Translations under genes and position numbers: made by a program | Part shown: positions 55,713 to 64,000 of the stretch, one piece after another | Layout: each line of letters opens with the position of its first letter | How positions within the stretch are numbered: position 1 is the stretch's first letter | The notes under the pieces: model-generated | Database searches by the model: none | What the model saw: the letters and a program-made list of their open reading frames with translations, nothing else | What the model was told of the DNA's origin: nothing | NCBI RefSeq assembly: GCF_024623785.1 | Contig: NZ_JANKBZ010000001.1 | Span: forward strand, 496,001-560,000 | Direction: 5' to 3' | DNA: 64,000 nucleotides | DNA from: Archangium lipolyticum | GTDB taxonomy: Bacteria; Myxococcota; Myxococcia; Myxococcales; Myxococcaceae

Positions 55713-55742
55713 ATTATACCGTAAAAATGCAATACAGGACAA
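55713..55742 (-). promoter_or_regulatory. sigma-70-type promoter of the repeat lipoprotein gene
   Basis: On the minus strand TTGTCC (55742-55737) and a perfect TATAAT (55718-55713) are separated by 18 bases. The element lies between the ABC-F stop and the lipoprotein start at 55663. Confidence 0.7.
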
Positions 55743-55760
55743 CCAGGAACTGCATGACGC

Positions 55761-57722
55761 TCAAAGCGAGGCGGAGGCCGCGGCCAGCTTCTCCTGCGCC
55801 GCCTCCCACTGGGCATAGAGCTGCTCCAGCTGCTCCTTGCCCTCCCGGTGCGTGTCCATCAGCGGCTTGGCCTTCGCGAAGTCGTTGTAGAGCGCCGGGT
55901 CCGCCAGCTGGGCCTCGCGCTCCTTCTGCGCCGTCTCCAGCTTGGAGATCGCCTCCTCGATCTTCGCGATCTCCTTCTTGATGGGGCCCTCCACGGCGCT
56001 GCGCTTCTGCCGCGCCTCGGCCTCCATCCGCTTGCGGTCCTTCTCGGTCAGGCCCGCCGTGGACGTCTTCTCCGTCTGCTTCTCGCCCAGCCCCGCGGCC
56101 TCCTCCGCCAGCCGCTTCTGCTCCTGGTGGTAGAGGTAGTCGTCCAGGTTGCCCGGGTGCGTCTCCACCTTGCCCCCCACCACGTCCCAGACGTGCGAGG
56201 ACAGCCCGTTCACGAAGCTCCGGTTGTGCGAGACGAAGAGCAGCGTGCCCCCGTACCCCTTGAGCGCCTCGATCAGCATCTCCGTCGAGTCCAGGTCCAG
56301 GTGGTTCGTCGGCTCGTCCATCAGCAGCAGGTTGGAGGGCACCAGCAGCAGCTTCGCCAGCGCCACGCGCGCCCGCTCTCCTCCGCTCAGCACGCCGATG
56401 GGCTTGTCCACGTCGTCCCCCGAGAACAGGAACGACCCGAGCACCCCGCGCACGAAGCTCTCCGGCTTGTCCGCCGCCAGCGGGCGCACTTCCTCGATGA
56501 TGGTGTTGCGCTTGTCCAGCTTGTCCGCGTGGTGCTGGGCGTAATACCCCATCACCACGTTGTGCCCGAGCTTCACCGTGCCGCCGTCCGGCACCAGCTC
56601 GCCCGCGATGATCTTCAGGAGCGTCGTCTTGCCCGCGCCGTTCGCGCCCACCACGGCGATGCGCTGCCCGCGCTCCACCCGCGCCTCCAGGCCCGAGTAC
56701 ACCACGTTCTCCCCGTAGCGCTTCTGGATGCCCTCCAGCAGCACCACGTCGCGGCCCGAGCGCTCCACCTCCGGGAAGCGGAAGTGCACCGTGGAGCGCT
56801 CCTCGAGCACCTGCACGTCCTCCATCTTCTCCAGCATCTTCGCGCGGCTCTGCGCCTGCCGCGCCTTGGTGGCCTTGGCGCCGAAGCGGTCGATGAAGGC
56901 CTGGAGCTCCGCCTTGCGCGCCTCCACGCGCTCGGCCTGGGCCTTGAGCTGCACCATCTCCTCGGCCCGCTGCCGCTTGTACATGTCGTAGTTGCCGACG
57001 TACGAGCGCAGCCCTTCCATCTCCAGCGAGAGGATCCGCCCCACCTGCCGGTTGAGGAAGTCCCGGTCGTGCGAGATGAGGACCAGCGCCTTGTTCGAGC
57101 GCTTCAGGAAGCCGTCGAACCACGCCAGCGTCGGCACGTCCAGGTGGTTGGTGGGCTCGTCCATCAGCAGCAGATCCGGATCCTGCAGCAGCAGGCCCGC
57201 CAGCGCCGCGCGCATCCGCCAACCGCCGCTCAGCGCGCCCGTGGGCTTGGCCAGATCCGCCTCCCGGAAGCCCAGGCCCTTGAGGATGCGCTCGGCGTGG
57301 TGCCGGCCGTAGTGGTCCTCGAAGTGGTCCAGCTCCGTGTGCAGGTCCGCCAGCGTCTGGGCCAGCTCCAGCTGCTCCTCCTCGCTGGCCGCGTTGCCGA
57401 GCGCCGCCTCGGTGTCCCGCAGGCGCGCCTCCAGCGCGTCGCGGCCGGGCACGGTGCTCATCACCGCGTCCACCACCGAGCCCTCCGGCAGGCCCGCCAG
57501 CTCCTGGGGCAGGTAGCCGATGCGCGCCTTGCGCCTGTAGGTGATGGTGCCCGAGTCCGGGTGCTGGGCCCCGGCGAGGATCTTCATCAACGAGCTCTTG
57601 CCCGTGCCGTTGGCTCCCACCAGGCCCACGCGATCCTTGGGGCCGATGGTGAAGCTTTCGTTGTCGAAGAGAACCTTCTTCCCGTAGGAGAGGCAGATGT
57701 CCTGGGCGATGGCGAGGCTCAT
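55761..57722 (-). CDS. ABC-F family ATPase
   Basis: The 653-residue protein has two ABC domains and no membrane segments. Walker A sequences are GANGTGKSS and GANGAGKTT; signature motifs are LSGGWRMRAALAGLLL and LSGGERARVALAKLLL, each followed by LLMDEPTNHLD. The inter-domain linker (residues about 240-320) is the charged ABC-F P-site tRNA interaction region, and there is a C-terminal coiled coil (KKEIAKIEEAISKLETAQK). ABC-F proteins bind the ribosomal E site to relieve stalling or protect from antibiotics. The GGWRM form fits the YheS/Uup-like housekeeping branch. Confidence 0.92.
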   Translation of the reverse strand: MSLAIAQDICLSYGKKVLFDNESFTIGPKDRVGLVGANGTGKSSLMKILAGAQHPDSGTITYRRKARIGYLPQELAGLPEGSVVDAVMSTVPGRDALEARLRDTEAALGNAASEEEQLELAQTLADLHTELDHFEDHYGRHHAERILKGLGFREADLAKPTGALSGGWRMRAALAGLLLQDPDLLLMDEPTNHLDVPTLAWFDGFLKRSNKALVLISHDRDFLNRQVGRILSLEMEGLRSYVGNYDMYKRQRAEEMVQLKAQAERVEARKAELQAFIDRFGAKATKARQAQSRAKMLEKMEDVQVLEERSTVHFRFPEVERSGRDVVLLEGIQKRYGENVVYSGLEARVERGQRIAVVGANGAGKTTLLKIIAGELVPDGGTVKLGHNVVMGYYAQHHADKLDKRNTIIEEVRPLAADKPESFVRGVLGSFLFSGDDVDKPIGVLSGGERARVALAKLLLVPSNLLLMDEPTNHLDLDSTEMLIEALKGYGGTLLFVSHNRSFVNGLSSHVWDVVGGKVETHPGNLDDYLYHQEQKRLAEEAAGLGEKQTEKTSTAGLTEKDRKRMEAEARQKRSAVEGPIKKEIAKIEEAISKLETAQKEREAQLADPALYNDFAKAKPLMDTHREGKEQLEQLYAQWEAAQEKLAAASASL

Positions 57723-57849
57723 GGCGGGTTCGGGGGTGTAACAGCCCGGCGCCCTCTCGGGAACGGCCGATGTGCCTGCCCGCTCCCCCTCCTCCCCGGG
57801 AATCCGCGTCTCCCCGTCAGTCCCCCTGCCCGGCGCCGTGCGCCTTGCC

Positions 57850-57855
57850 TATACT
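57850..57855 (+). promoter_or_regulatory. possible -10 element close to the Ser/Thr kinase start
   Basis: TATACT lies nine bases before ATG 57865, so a start about seven bases downstream would give an almost leaderless mRNA. There is no clear -35. Confidence 0.35.
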
Positions 57856-57864
57856 CCGGCTCCG

Positions 57865-59601
57865 ATGGCCTCCCCCTGCCCGCACTGCGGTAGCACCAAC
57901 GGTTCCGATCATCTCTGCAGCGCCCCCCAGATGGCGCTCATCGGCCAGGTGCTCGACGGTCGTTACAAGATCGACGACGTGCTCGGCCAGGGCGGCATGG
58001 GCATGGTCTTCCGCGCCACCCAGACGTCCGTCCAGCGTCCGGTGGCGGTCAAGACGCTCAACCCCTCGCTGGCCGCCGCGCCCCAGTTCTTCGAGCGCTT
58101 CCGCCGCGAGGCGGAGATCGCCAGCCGTCTGCGCCACCCCAACGTCATCACCATCTACGACTTCGGGCGCGCCCAGGACGGCACCTGCTACTACGTCATG
58201 GAGCTGCTCGAGGGCGAGAGCCTGCGCGAGCTCGTCAAGCGCGACGGCCCCTTGTCCCTGCGCCGCGCGGTGGACGTCATCGAGCAGGCCTGCCGCGGCC
58301 TCGCCCACGCCCACGAGCAGGGCGCCGTCCACCGCGACATCAAGCCGCACAACATCATGATCCAGCAGCTCGACGGGCGGGACTTCGTCAAGGTGCTGGA
58401 CTTCGGCCTGGTGAAGGCGCTCGAGCAGGACGACGAGCAGCAGCTCACCTCCACCGGCCAGGTGCTCGGCACCCCGCAGTACATGCCTCCCGAGCAGGCC
58501 GGCGGTGAGAACGTGGACCACCGCTCCGACCTCTACTCCATGGGCGGCGTCTTCTATTACTGCCTCACGGGCACCTCGCCCTATGGCGCCAACACGGTGC
58601 GCAAGGCGCTCACCTCCGCCCTCACGCAGCCCACGCCCACCGTGGCCGCCAAGCGCCAGGGCGCGCCCGTGTCCCAGGCGATCGAGGAGTTCTTCCAGAA
58701 GGCCCTCGCCCGCGAGAAGGAGGACCGCTTCCAGAGCGCCCAGGAGTTCATCGAGGCCATGCTGGACGCGGTGGCGGACCTGTCCCCCGAGGAGCTCGAC
58801 GCGCTCCCCACCGGCTCCGCCCCCGACGCGGGCGGCGGCAGCAGGCCCAGTCAGCGCAGCGTGTCGAAGCCCGGCCGTTCGTCCCCGAGCGGGGCGCGCT
58901 CCCGGCCTCCGGGCGCGGCCCGGGGGACCTCCCAGCAGTCGGCGGTCCGAGGCTCGCAGCCCTCCGCCGCGAGGGGCTCGCAGGCCGCGGCCCGGGGCTC
59001 CCAGTCCTCCGTTGCCGCTGGCCCTCGTGGAAATGGGAGCGGTGGGTCCCCCGCGGCTGCTCGCCAGCGGACCCCTCGTCCCCCCGAGGCGCCCCCTCCC
59101 CAGCAGCCCCATCCGGCTGGGGAAGTGACGGAGCCCGGCACCTCCTCCGGGCTCGGGAAGGTGGCGCTCGTGGCGGTGCCCCTGCTGCTCATCGCCGCCG
59201 GTGGCGCGTTCGTCGTGCTGCGGCCCGCGACCCCCGTCGAGGCTCCGCCTCCCACCGCCGAGGTGAAGAAGCCCTCGGCCCCCGCCGTGGACAGCATGAT
59301 CCTCGTCCAGCTCCGCTCGACCCCCGCTGGCGCCGCCGTCTTCGTCGGGGACGTGCAGATCGGCACCACCCCGCTGGATCGCCAGCTGCGCCGCGACGAG
59401 GTCCATGAGCTCACCTTCCGTCTGGCCGAGCACCAGGACGCCAGGCGCAAGCTGGACTTCAATGGTGTGATGTCGGACTCGCAGGAAGTCAGCGTGTCGC
59501 TGGAGCCCGTAAAGACCGCTCCCGCCGAGCCCCGGCCCTCACGCTCCGTGAAGCCGGCCAAGGAGAAGGACAGGGACGACTCGGTCCCCATCTTCGAGTA
59601 G
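57865..59601 (+). CDS. membrane Ser/Thr protein kinase with zinc-ribbon N-terminus and PEGA-like domain
   Basis: The 578-residue kinase begins with a short CPHCGSTNGSDHLC ribbon, then a Hanks-type kinase domain (about 30-290): glycine loop GQGGMGMVF, K63 in VAVKTL, HRDIKPHN with D158, DFG at D179 and the APE-like PPEQAGG. A Ser/Arg/Ala/Pro-rich linker follows (to about 430), then one membrane helix (432-453) and a C-terminal PEGA-like domain (VQLRSTPAGAAVFVGDVQIGTTPLDRQL). This layout is typical of myxobacterial STPKs. The ribbon before the kinase domain is unusual but seen in several of them. Substrate unknown. Confidence 0.93.
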   Translation: MASPCPHCGSTNGSDHLCSAPQMALIGQVLDGRYKIDDVLGQGGMGMVFRATQTSVQRPVAVKTLNPSLAAAPQFFERFRREAEIASRLRHPNVITIYDFGRAQDGTCYYVMELLEGESLRELVKRDGPLSLRRAVDVIEQACRGLAHAHEQGAVHRDIKPHNIMIQQLDGRDFVKVLDFGLVKALEQDDEQQLTSTGQVLGTPQYMPPEQAGGENVDHRSDLYSMGGVFYYCLTGTSPYGANTVRKALTSALTQPTPTVAAKRQGAPVSQAIEEFFQKALAREKEDRFQSAQEFIEAMLDAVADLSPEELDALPTGSAPDAGGGSRPSQRSVSKPGRSSPSGARSRPPGAARGTSQQSAVRGSQPSAARGSQAAARGSQSSVAAGPRGNGSGGSPAAARQRTPRPPEAPPPQQPHPAGEVTEPGTSSGLGKVALVAVPLLLIAAGGAFVVLRPATPVEAPPPTAEVKKPSAPAVDSMILVQLRSTPAGAAVFVGDVQIGTTPLDRQLRRDEVHELTFRLAEHQDARRKLDFNGVMSDSQEVSVSLEPVKTAPAEPRPSRSVKPAKEKDRDDSVPIFE

Positions 59602-59706
59602 CTGGTGTCCTCCCAACAGGCATCGCGGCCCGGCCACGTTCAGGTTAAACATGCGCCGCACGCTGGCGCGACCTCGCGCCGGCCCCTGTTTCGAGGACCG
59701 CACATC

Positions 59707-60198
59707 ATGGCTGAAGTCACCCTGGATCTGCGTGGCATGCCCAAGGCCGAGGCCTATGCCGAGCTCACCAAGCACGTCGAAGCCGTGCTGGAGGGCATCA
59801 ACGACGACGTGGCCGCCATGGCCACCATGAGCTGCCTCCTCCACCACGCCTTCGGCCACCTGTGGACCGGTTTCTACCGCGTCGTCGAGCCCGGCAAGCT
59901 CCTGCGTGTCGGCCCCTACCAGGGCACCCTCGGATGCCTGGAGATCCGCTTCGGCAAGGGTGTCTGCGGCACCTCCGCCTCCAAGGGCGAGACCGTCGTC
60001 GTCGAGGACGTCCACGCGTTTCCCGGTCACATTACCTGTGACGGTCGATCGGCCTCGGAGATCGTCGTTCCTGTGTTCGGGCCCAATCGTGAGTTGATTG
60101 CCGTGCTCGACATCGACTCCGAGCACAAGGCCACCTTCGACGACGTGGACCGCCGCGCCCTGGAACAGTTGATGGCCTGGTTCTCGCGGCGGCGGTAG
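59707..60198 (+). CDS. msrC: free methionine-(R)-sulfoxide reductase (GAF type)
   Basis: A 163-residue GAF-domain enzyme with all three active Cys of the fRMsr family: C77 (GTLGCLEIRFG), C87 (KGVCGTS) and C111 (ITCDGRS). Their spacing (10 and 24) equals that of E. coli fRMsr (C84, C94, C118). LWTGFYRV, LRVGPYQG and LIAVLDIDSE are family motifs. The enzyme reduces free Met-R-sulfoxide using thioredoxin. ATG 59707 has GAGGA upstream. It follows the Ser/Thr kinase gene by 105 bases and may have its own promoter. Confidence 0.93.
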   Translation: MAEVTLDLRGMPKAEAYAELTKHVEAVLEGINDDVAAMATMSCLLHHAFGHLWTGFYRVVEPGKLLRVGPYQGTLGCLEIRFGKGVCGTSASKGETVVVEDVHAFPGHITCDGRSASEIVVPVFGPNRELIAVLDIDSEHKATFDDVDRRALEQLMAWFSRRR

Positions 60199-60246
60199 TG
60201 GACTCACTGTGAGGGGGCCGAGGGTGGAAACCCGGTTGGGTTCTAG

Positions 60247-60281
60247 ACCCTCACCCCGTCCCTCTCCCAGAGGGAGAGGGG
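60247..60281 (-). repeat. dispersed palindromic repeat, copy 4
   Basis: Same element in reverse orientation, between the convergent msrC and cmk genes and six bases from the cmk stop. It probably also acts as a terminator. Confidence 0.85.
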
Positions 60282-60287
60282 TTGTTG

Positions 60288-60977
60288 TTACCGCTTGGAC
60301 ATCCGGGACAGGATCTCCTGCTCCAGGCGCTGCACCACCTCGGACAGGGGCAGGACGCTCGAGTCCAGCCGGATCGCGTCCTCCGCCGGCTTCAGCGGCG
60401 CCACCGCTCGCGATGCATCGTCCTGGTCTCGCTTGATCTGATCCGCCAGCACGTCTTCCAGCGAGCGCTCCACTCCCTTCTGGAACAGTTCCTCGTAGCG
60501 GCGCCTCGCCCGGATCTCCGGGTTCGCCTCCAGGAAGAACTTCGCGTCCGCGTCCGGGAACACCACCGTCCCGATGTCGCGGCCCTCCAGGATCGCCCCC
60601 TTCGCCGTCTCCAGCGCCAGCCGCCGCTGCAGTGACAGCAGCCCCGCTCGCACCACCGGCCGGCTCGACACCTGCGACGCCGCCATCGAGTTCTCCGGCG
60701 TCCGGATCTCCACCGACACGTCCTCGCCGTCCAGGAACACGTGGTTGTCCTCCCCCACCACCTGGAAGGACACGTGCACCCGGCCCAGCAGCTCGCCCAG
60801 CTTCGCGTCGTCGTCGAACGCGAGCCCTTCCCGCCGCGCCTTCAGCGCCACGCAGCGGTAGATGGCGCCCGTGTCCACCAGCGCGAATTCCAGCCGCCTC
60901 GCCAGCACCTTCGACACCGTCGACTTGCCCGCACCCGCCGGTCCGTCGATCGCCACGATGAAGGGACGCACACTCAT
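60288..60977 (-). CDS. cmk: cytidylate kinase
   Basis: The 229-residue kinase phosphorylates CMP and dCMP. P-loop GPAGAGKSTVSK, the following VDTGAIYRCVAL, the NMP-binding segment ILEGRDIGTVVFPDADAKFFL, and the lid RARRRYEELFQKG, KRDQDDASRAVAPLKPAEDA are all as in bacterial Cmk. Its ATG overlaps the hisC stop (ATGA), so it is coupled to hisC. The location with hisC and accA is a mixed housekeeping cluster. Confidence 0.96.
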   Translation of the reverse strand: MSVRPFIVAIDGPAGAGKSTVSKVLARRLEFALVDTGAIYRCVALKARREGLAFDDDAKLGELLGRVHVSFQVVGEDNHVFLDGEDVSVEIRTPENSMAASQVSSRPVVRAGLLSLQRRLALETAKGAILEGRDIGTVVFPDADAKFFLEANPEIRARRRYEELFQKGVERSLEDVLADQIKRDQDDASRAVAPLKPAEDAIRLDSSVLPLSEVVQRLEQEILSRMSKR

Positions 60978-62068
60978 GAGGCGAGCACCTCCCGCAGCGC
61001 CGCCACGCAGCGCGCGTTCTCCTCGCGCGTCCCCACCGAGATGCGCAGGGACGTGGGATAGCCATTGCCCGCCACCGGCCGCACGATGACGCCCTTGCGC
61101 AGCAGGCTCTCGTAGAGCGCCACCGCCGGCCGCCCGAAGTCCGCCAGCACGAAGTTCGCCCGGCTCTTCGTCAGGCGAGCCCCCAGCTTCGGCAGCTCCG
61201 TCTCGTAGAAACTCAGCCCCTCGCCGTTGAGCTCGCGCGTGCGCCGCACGTGCTCCACGTCGTCCAGCGCCGCCAGCCCCGCCATCTGCGCCGGAATCGT
61301 CAGGTTGAACGGCATCCGCGTGCGCTGCAGGTACCCCGCCAGCTTCGCGTCCATCACCCCGTACCCCAGCCGGATGCCCGCCAACCCGTAGATCTTGCTG
61401 AACGTGCGCAACGCCACCACGTTCGGGTGCTCGCGGAAGTACTCCACCGCGCTGAAGTACTCCGGCCAGTCCACGAACTCGAAGTAGGCCTCGTCGTGGA
61501 CCACCAGCACGTGCTCCGGCACCTTCGCCAGGAACGCCTCCCACTCCGCGCGGCCGAACGTCGTGCCCGTGGGGTTGTCCGGGTTGGCCACGAAGATCAG
61601 CCGCGTGCGCGGGTTGATCGCCCTCGCCATGGCCTCCAGATCGTACCGGCGCCCCTCGCGCATGGGCACCTCGGCGAAGGGCCGCCCGTGCGCCTGCGTG
61701 GAGATGCGGTAGGCCGGGAACGAGCCCCCGCTCAGCAGCACCTCCTCGTCGGGCGTGGTGAAGGTGCGGATGAGCAGCTCGATCAGCTCGTTCGAGCCGC
61801 TGCCCAGCACCACCTCCTCCGGCTTCACGCCCAGGTGCGTGGCCAGCCGCCGCACGAGCGTGTGGCTGCTCGCGTCCGGATAGAGGTGCACCTTGCGCGC
61901 GGCCTCCTGCATGGCCTCGATGGCCCTGGGCGAGGGCCCCAACGGGTTCTCGTTGGAGGCCAGCTTGATGACACCCTTGAGACCGTACTCCCGCTCCGTC
62001 TCTTCGATGGGTTTGCCCGGAACGTAGGGCTTGAGCGTCTCGATGTACGGAGGGACGAGCGGTCTCAT
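60974..62068 (-). CDS. hisC: histidinol-phosphate aminotransferase
   Basis: A 364-residue fold-type I PLP transaminase with LASNENPLGPSPRAIEAM, LGSGSNELIELLIRTF, VANPDNPTGT, the PLP Lys in RTFSKIYGLAGIRLGYG, and C-terminal NFVLADFG and LRISVGTREEN. It converts imidazole acetol phosphate to histidinol phosphate using Glu; some homologues act on Phe/Tyr. The rest of the his operon is not here. It lies 28 bases after accA and overlaps cmk. Confidence 0.93.
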   Translation of the reverse strand: MRPLVPPYIETLKPYVPGKPIEETEREYGLKGVIKLASNENPLGPSPRAIEAMQEAARKVHLYPDASSHTLVRRLATHLGVKPEEVVLGSGSNELIELLIRTFTTPDEEVLLSGGSFPAYRISTQAHGRPFAEVPMREGRRYDLEAMARAINPRTRLIFVANPDNPTGTTFGRAEWEAFLAKVPEHVLVVHDEAYFEFVDWPEYFSAVEYFREHPNVVALRTFSKIYGLAGIRLGYGVMDAKLAGYLQRTRMPFNLTIPAQMAGLAALDDVEHVRRTRELNGEGLSFYETELPKLGARLTKSRANFVLADFGRPAVALYESLLRKGVIVRPVAGNGYPTSLRISVGTREENARCVAALREVLAS

Positions 62069-62096
62069 GTCAGGTGTGTCCTCGTGAACAGAACGG

Positions 62097-63065
62097 CTAG
62101 CGCCCGGAGAACACGCCGAGCGCGCGGAACTTCTGGTAGCGGTCCTGGACCAGCTCGTCCCCCGTCAGCTCGGTCAGCTCGCCCAGGTGCTTGCGCAGCG
62201 CCTTGCCCAGGTTCTCCGCGGCCCTGGAGTAGTCACGGTGCGCGCCGCCGGCCGGCTCGGGGATGACCTCGTCGATGACGTTCATCTCCTTGAGGTCCTT
62301 CGCCGTCAGCTTCAGCGCGTCCGCCGCCTTCTCCGCCTTGGAGGCGTCGCGGTAGAGGATGGACGAGCACGCCTCGGGGGAGATCACCGAGTAGATGCTG
62401 TTCTCCAGCATCAGCACGCGGTTGCCCACGCCGATGGCCAGCGCGCCGCCAGAGCCTCCCTCGCCGATGACCGTGGAGACGATCGGCACCTTCAGCCGGC
62501 TCATCACCTCCAGGTTGTACGCGATGGCCTCGGCCTGCCCGCGCTCCTCCGCCCCGATGCCCGGGTACGCTCCCGGCGTGTCCACGAAGGTCAGGATGGG
62601 CTTCTCGAAGCGCTCGGCCAGCTCCATCAGCCGCAGCGCCTTGCGGTAGCCCTCCGGGCGCGGCATGCCGAAGTTGCGCGCCATGTTCTCCTTCGTGTTC
62701 CGCCCCTTCTGGTGGCCGATCAACATCACCGTCCTGCCATCGAAGCGCGCGAAGCCACCCACGATCGACGGGTCTTCCCCGAACAGGCGGTCTCCCGCCA
62801 TCTCGAAGAAGTCCGAGAACAGGTGCTGCACGTAGTCCAGGAAATACGGCCGGGAGCTGTGGCGCGACAGCTGCACCACCTGCCAGCGCGAGAGATCACT
62901 GAAGATCTCCGTCTGCAGTTTCTTGGCCTTCTTCTCCAGCTTGGAGATTTCCGAGGTGAAATCCACCGAGCCGCTCGCCGAGAGGGCCTTGAGCTCGTCA
63001 ATCTTCTTCTCCAGCTCGATGAGCGGGCGCTCGAAATCGAGTGGATAGTTGATGCCGTTCGCCAT
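62097..63065 (-). CDS. accA: acetyl-CoA carboxylase carboxyltransferase subunit alpha
   Basis: The 322-residue subunit transfers the carboxyl from biotin-BCCP to acetyl-CoA, with AccD, to make malonyl-CoA. It shows the AccA N-terminal coiled segment ([16 protein letters not shown]), the crotonase-fold core [54 protein letters not shown] and [20 protein letters not shown]. First gene of the accA-hisC-cmk cluster; the region between its start and the divergent TPR gene holds the promoter. Confidence 0.96.
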   Translation of the reverse strand: MANGINYPLDFERPLIELEKKIDELKALSASGSVDFTSEISKLEKKAKKLQTEIFSDLSRWQVVQLSRHSSRPYFLDYVQHLFSDFFEMAGDRLFGEDPSIVGGFARFDGRTVMLIGHQKGRNTKENMARNFGMPRPEGYRKALRLMELAERFEKPILTFVDTPGAYPGIGAEERGQAEAIAYNLEVMSRLKVPIVSTVIGEGGSGGALAIGVGNRVLMLENSIYSVISPEACSSILYRDASKAEKAADALKLTAKDLKEMNVIDEVIPEPAGGAHRDYSRAAENLGKALRKHLGELTELTGDELVQDRYQKFRALGVFSGR

Positions 63066-63162
63066 GGCGCCGGACCCCTATCACCTGCCCCCGGGGCTTT
63101 ACAACGCGCAACCCGTTACGCGGTGCGTAGAATCCCCTCTCCCTTACATCCGTCGGAGACCC

Positions 63163-63852
63163 ATGCACCGCCTGCTGCTCCTGCTCGCCCTCGCCCTGGC
63201 CACCCCCTCCTCCGCCCAGTCGGCCCGCTCCCTCAACACCGAGGGTTTCCGCCTCTACCAGGCCGGCAAGTACCCCGAAGCCCTCGAGAAGTTCCAGGCC
63301 GCCGCCCAGGCCGACCCCAAGCTCGCCCTCGCCCACTACAACGTGGCCGCCACCCTCGGCGTGCTCCGCAAGCAGGGGCAGGTCTGCCAGTACGAGGCCT
63401 ACCGGGACACCATCCTCGAGCGCCTCAACACCGCCGTCCGGTTGGATCCCCGCCGCCTCACCCGCGCCAAGGAGGACGCCGACCTGGACCCCATCCGCGA
63501 CACCGTGGGCTGGCAACGCCTCCTGGGCCGCTCTCCCGAAAGGCTCGCCGATGTCCCCGAAATCCTCCGCCGGGTCACCTGGTACTCCCCCGGCGAGGGC
63601 GTCTACGGCTCCACCCGGAAGCTCACCTTCTCCGCCGGTCAGCGCGTCGTCCTGTGGCGCCGCGTCATCGAGGACGAAGCCAATCCCACCCGCACCGAGG
63701 AGGTGGGTGGAACGTACACCCTGAAGGGCCGCACCCTCACCCTGTCCTTCCCGGGCAAGAAGCCGATCTCGGGCAAGATGACCCCCCGCGGCGTCCTCGA
63801 GCTCGAGGAGCTCGGCAGGTTCCTCGACTCCCCCTCCGAGTGCGAGGCATAG
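63163..63852 (+). CDS. exported TPR protein
   Basis: The 229-residue product starts at ATG 63163 with CGGAGA upstream and has a signal peptide (MHRLLLLLALALATPSSA-QS). A TPR pair follows (SLNTEGFRLYQAGKYPEALEKFQAAAQADPKLALAHYNVAATLG), then a separate beta-rich C-terminal half (YGSTRKLTFSAGQRVVLWRRV, GTYTLKGRTLTLSF). It probably acts in the periplasm. Divergent from accA. Unknown function. Confidence 0.75.
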   Translation: MHRLLLLLALALATPSSAQSARSLNTEGFRLYQAGKYPEALEKFQAAAQADPKLALAHYNVAATLGVLRKQGQVCQYEAYRDTILERLNTAVRLDPRRLTRAKEDADLDPIRDTVGWQRLLGRSPERLADVPEILRRVTWYSPGEGVYGSTRKLTFSAGQRVVLWRRVIEDEANPTRTEEVGGTYTLKGRTLTLSFPGKKPISGKMTPRGVLELEELGRFLDSPSECEA

Positions 63853-63926
63853 GACGGACCCACCCCCCCGGGGCTTGGCGGCTGGGTTCCCCCTGCCCAA
63901 CCTCCCCCTCACGGAGGTGGCGGGGC

Positions 63927-64000
63927 ATGGTGCGGCTCAGGGGTCCGCAGTGGGGATTGGTGGCCTTGGTGGCGGGGACTCCGTTCTTCCTCGCCTTCCT
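63927..64000 (+). CDS. membrane protein start, cut by window end
   Basis: ATG 63927 follows a GGAGG ribosome site by nine bases and opens MVRLRGPQWGLVALVAGTPFFLAF, a basic start followed by a hydrophobic segment. Only about 24 residues are inside the window, so no family can be given. Confidence 0.5.
   Translation, partial: MVRLRGPQWGLVALVAGTPFFLAF

Overview
The window reads as chromosome of a high-GC myxobacterium of the Myxococcus/Archangium/Cystobacter group (suborder Cystobacterineae by inference). The evidence is the very high GC at third codon positions, many lipoproteins with short Asp/Gly-rich linkers, a Ser/Thr kinase with a PEGA-type tail, two large sensor kinases, sigma-54-type promoter sequences, and above all a SitA6/SitI6-type lipoprotein toxin and double-CXXCG immunity pair, a family known only from myxobacteria. 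I see no rRNA, tRNA, CRISPR array, insertion sequence or prophage.

Layout. 0-7.4 kb is an accessory-looking stretch: the 3' part of a GMC oxidoreductase, a gutted cytochrome P450 beside its TetR-type regulator and a perfect 18-bp operator, an M48 membrane protease with a small membrane partner, a hypothetical protein, a small Cys-rich lipoprotein, and a divergent TetR/SDR pair. 7.5-13 kb holds an isolated rplC (L3), two unknown proteins, a HupE/UreJ-like protein, a zinc-ribbon protein with an overlapping 51-residue lmo0937-type membrane gene, a lytic transglycosylase and a STAS protein. 13-20.6 kb has a PAS histidine kinase, the moxR/DUF58/TgpA-like transglutaminase operon and an RpoH-family sigma factor behind an excellent sigma-54 promoter match. 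20.7-29.4 kb has an OPT transporter with a large extra domain, a Bor-like lipoprotein, a HEAT/degenerate HD-GYP pair, a TetR, a haem-motif lipoprotein and a SugE/Gdx exporter. 29.5-41.9 kb is mostly conserved cellular machinery on the minus strand (RluD, a J-like/HTH fusion with a MinD-like ATPase, HNH protein, SelA, Slt) plus a Cys-rich repeat lipoprotein, then a plus-strand membrane/GAF histidine kinase.

42-46.5 kb is a tight three-gene unit (DUF1549/DUF1588-like haem-motif protein, CXXCH lipoprotein, Tat-exported DUF1501 protein), the best candidate here for an uncharacterised envelope system. 46.5-49.5 kb is a kin-discrimination island: one SitA6/SitI6 pair and a second, unrecognised lipoprotein plus partner in the same toxin-then-immunity order. 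49.6-55.7 kb has a zinc-ribbon protein, an AAA ATPase, membrane proteins, Lnt translationally coupled to a proline-rich membrane protein, and a lipoprotein with a five-copy 15-bp coding tandem repeat. 55.7-64 kb returns to core functions: ABC-F ATPase, Ser/Thr kinase, free-methionine-R-sulfoxide reductase, Cmk-HisC-AccA on the minus strand, a TPR protein, and the start of a gene cut by the window edge.

Regulatory themes: three sigma-54-type sequences (near 11.7, 12.5 and 19.6 kb), TetR-type operators next to their regulators, strong hairpins between most convergent gene pairs, and four copies of a dispersed palindromic repeat, one of which forms the C-terminus of RluD.
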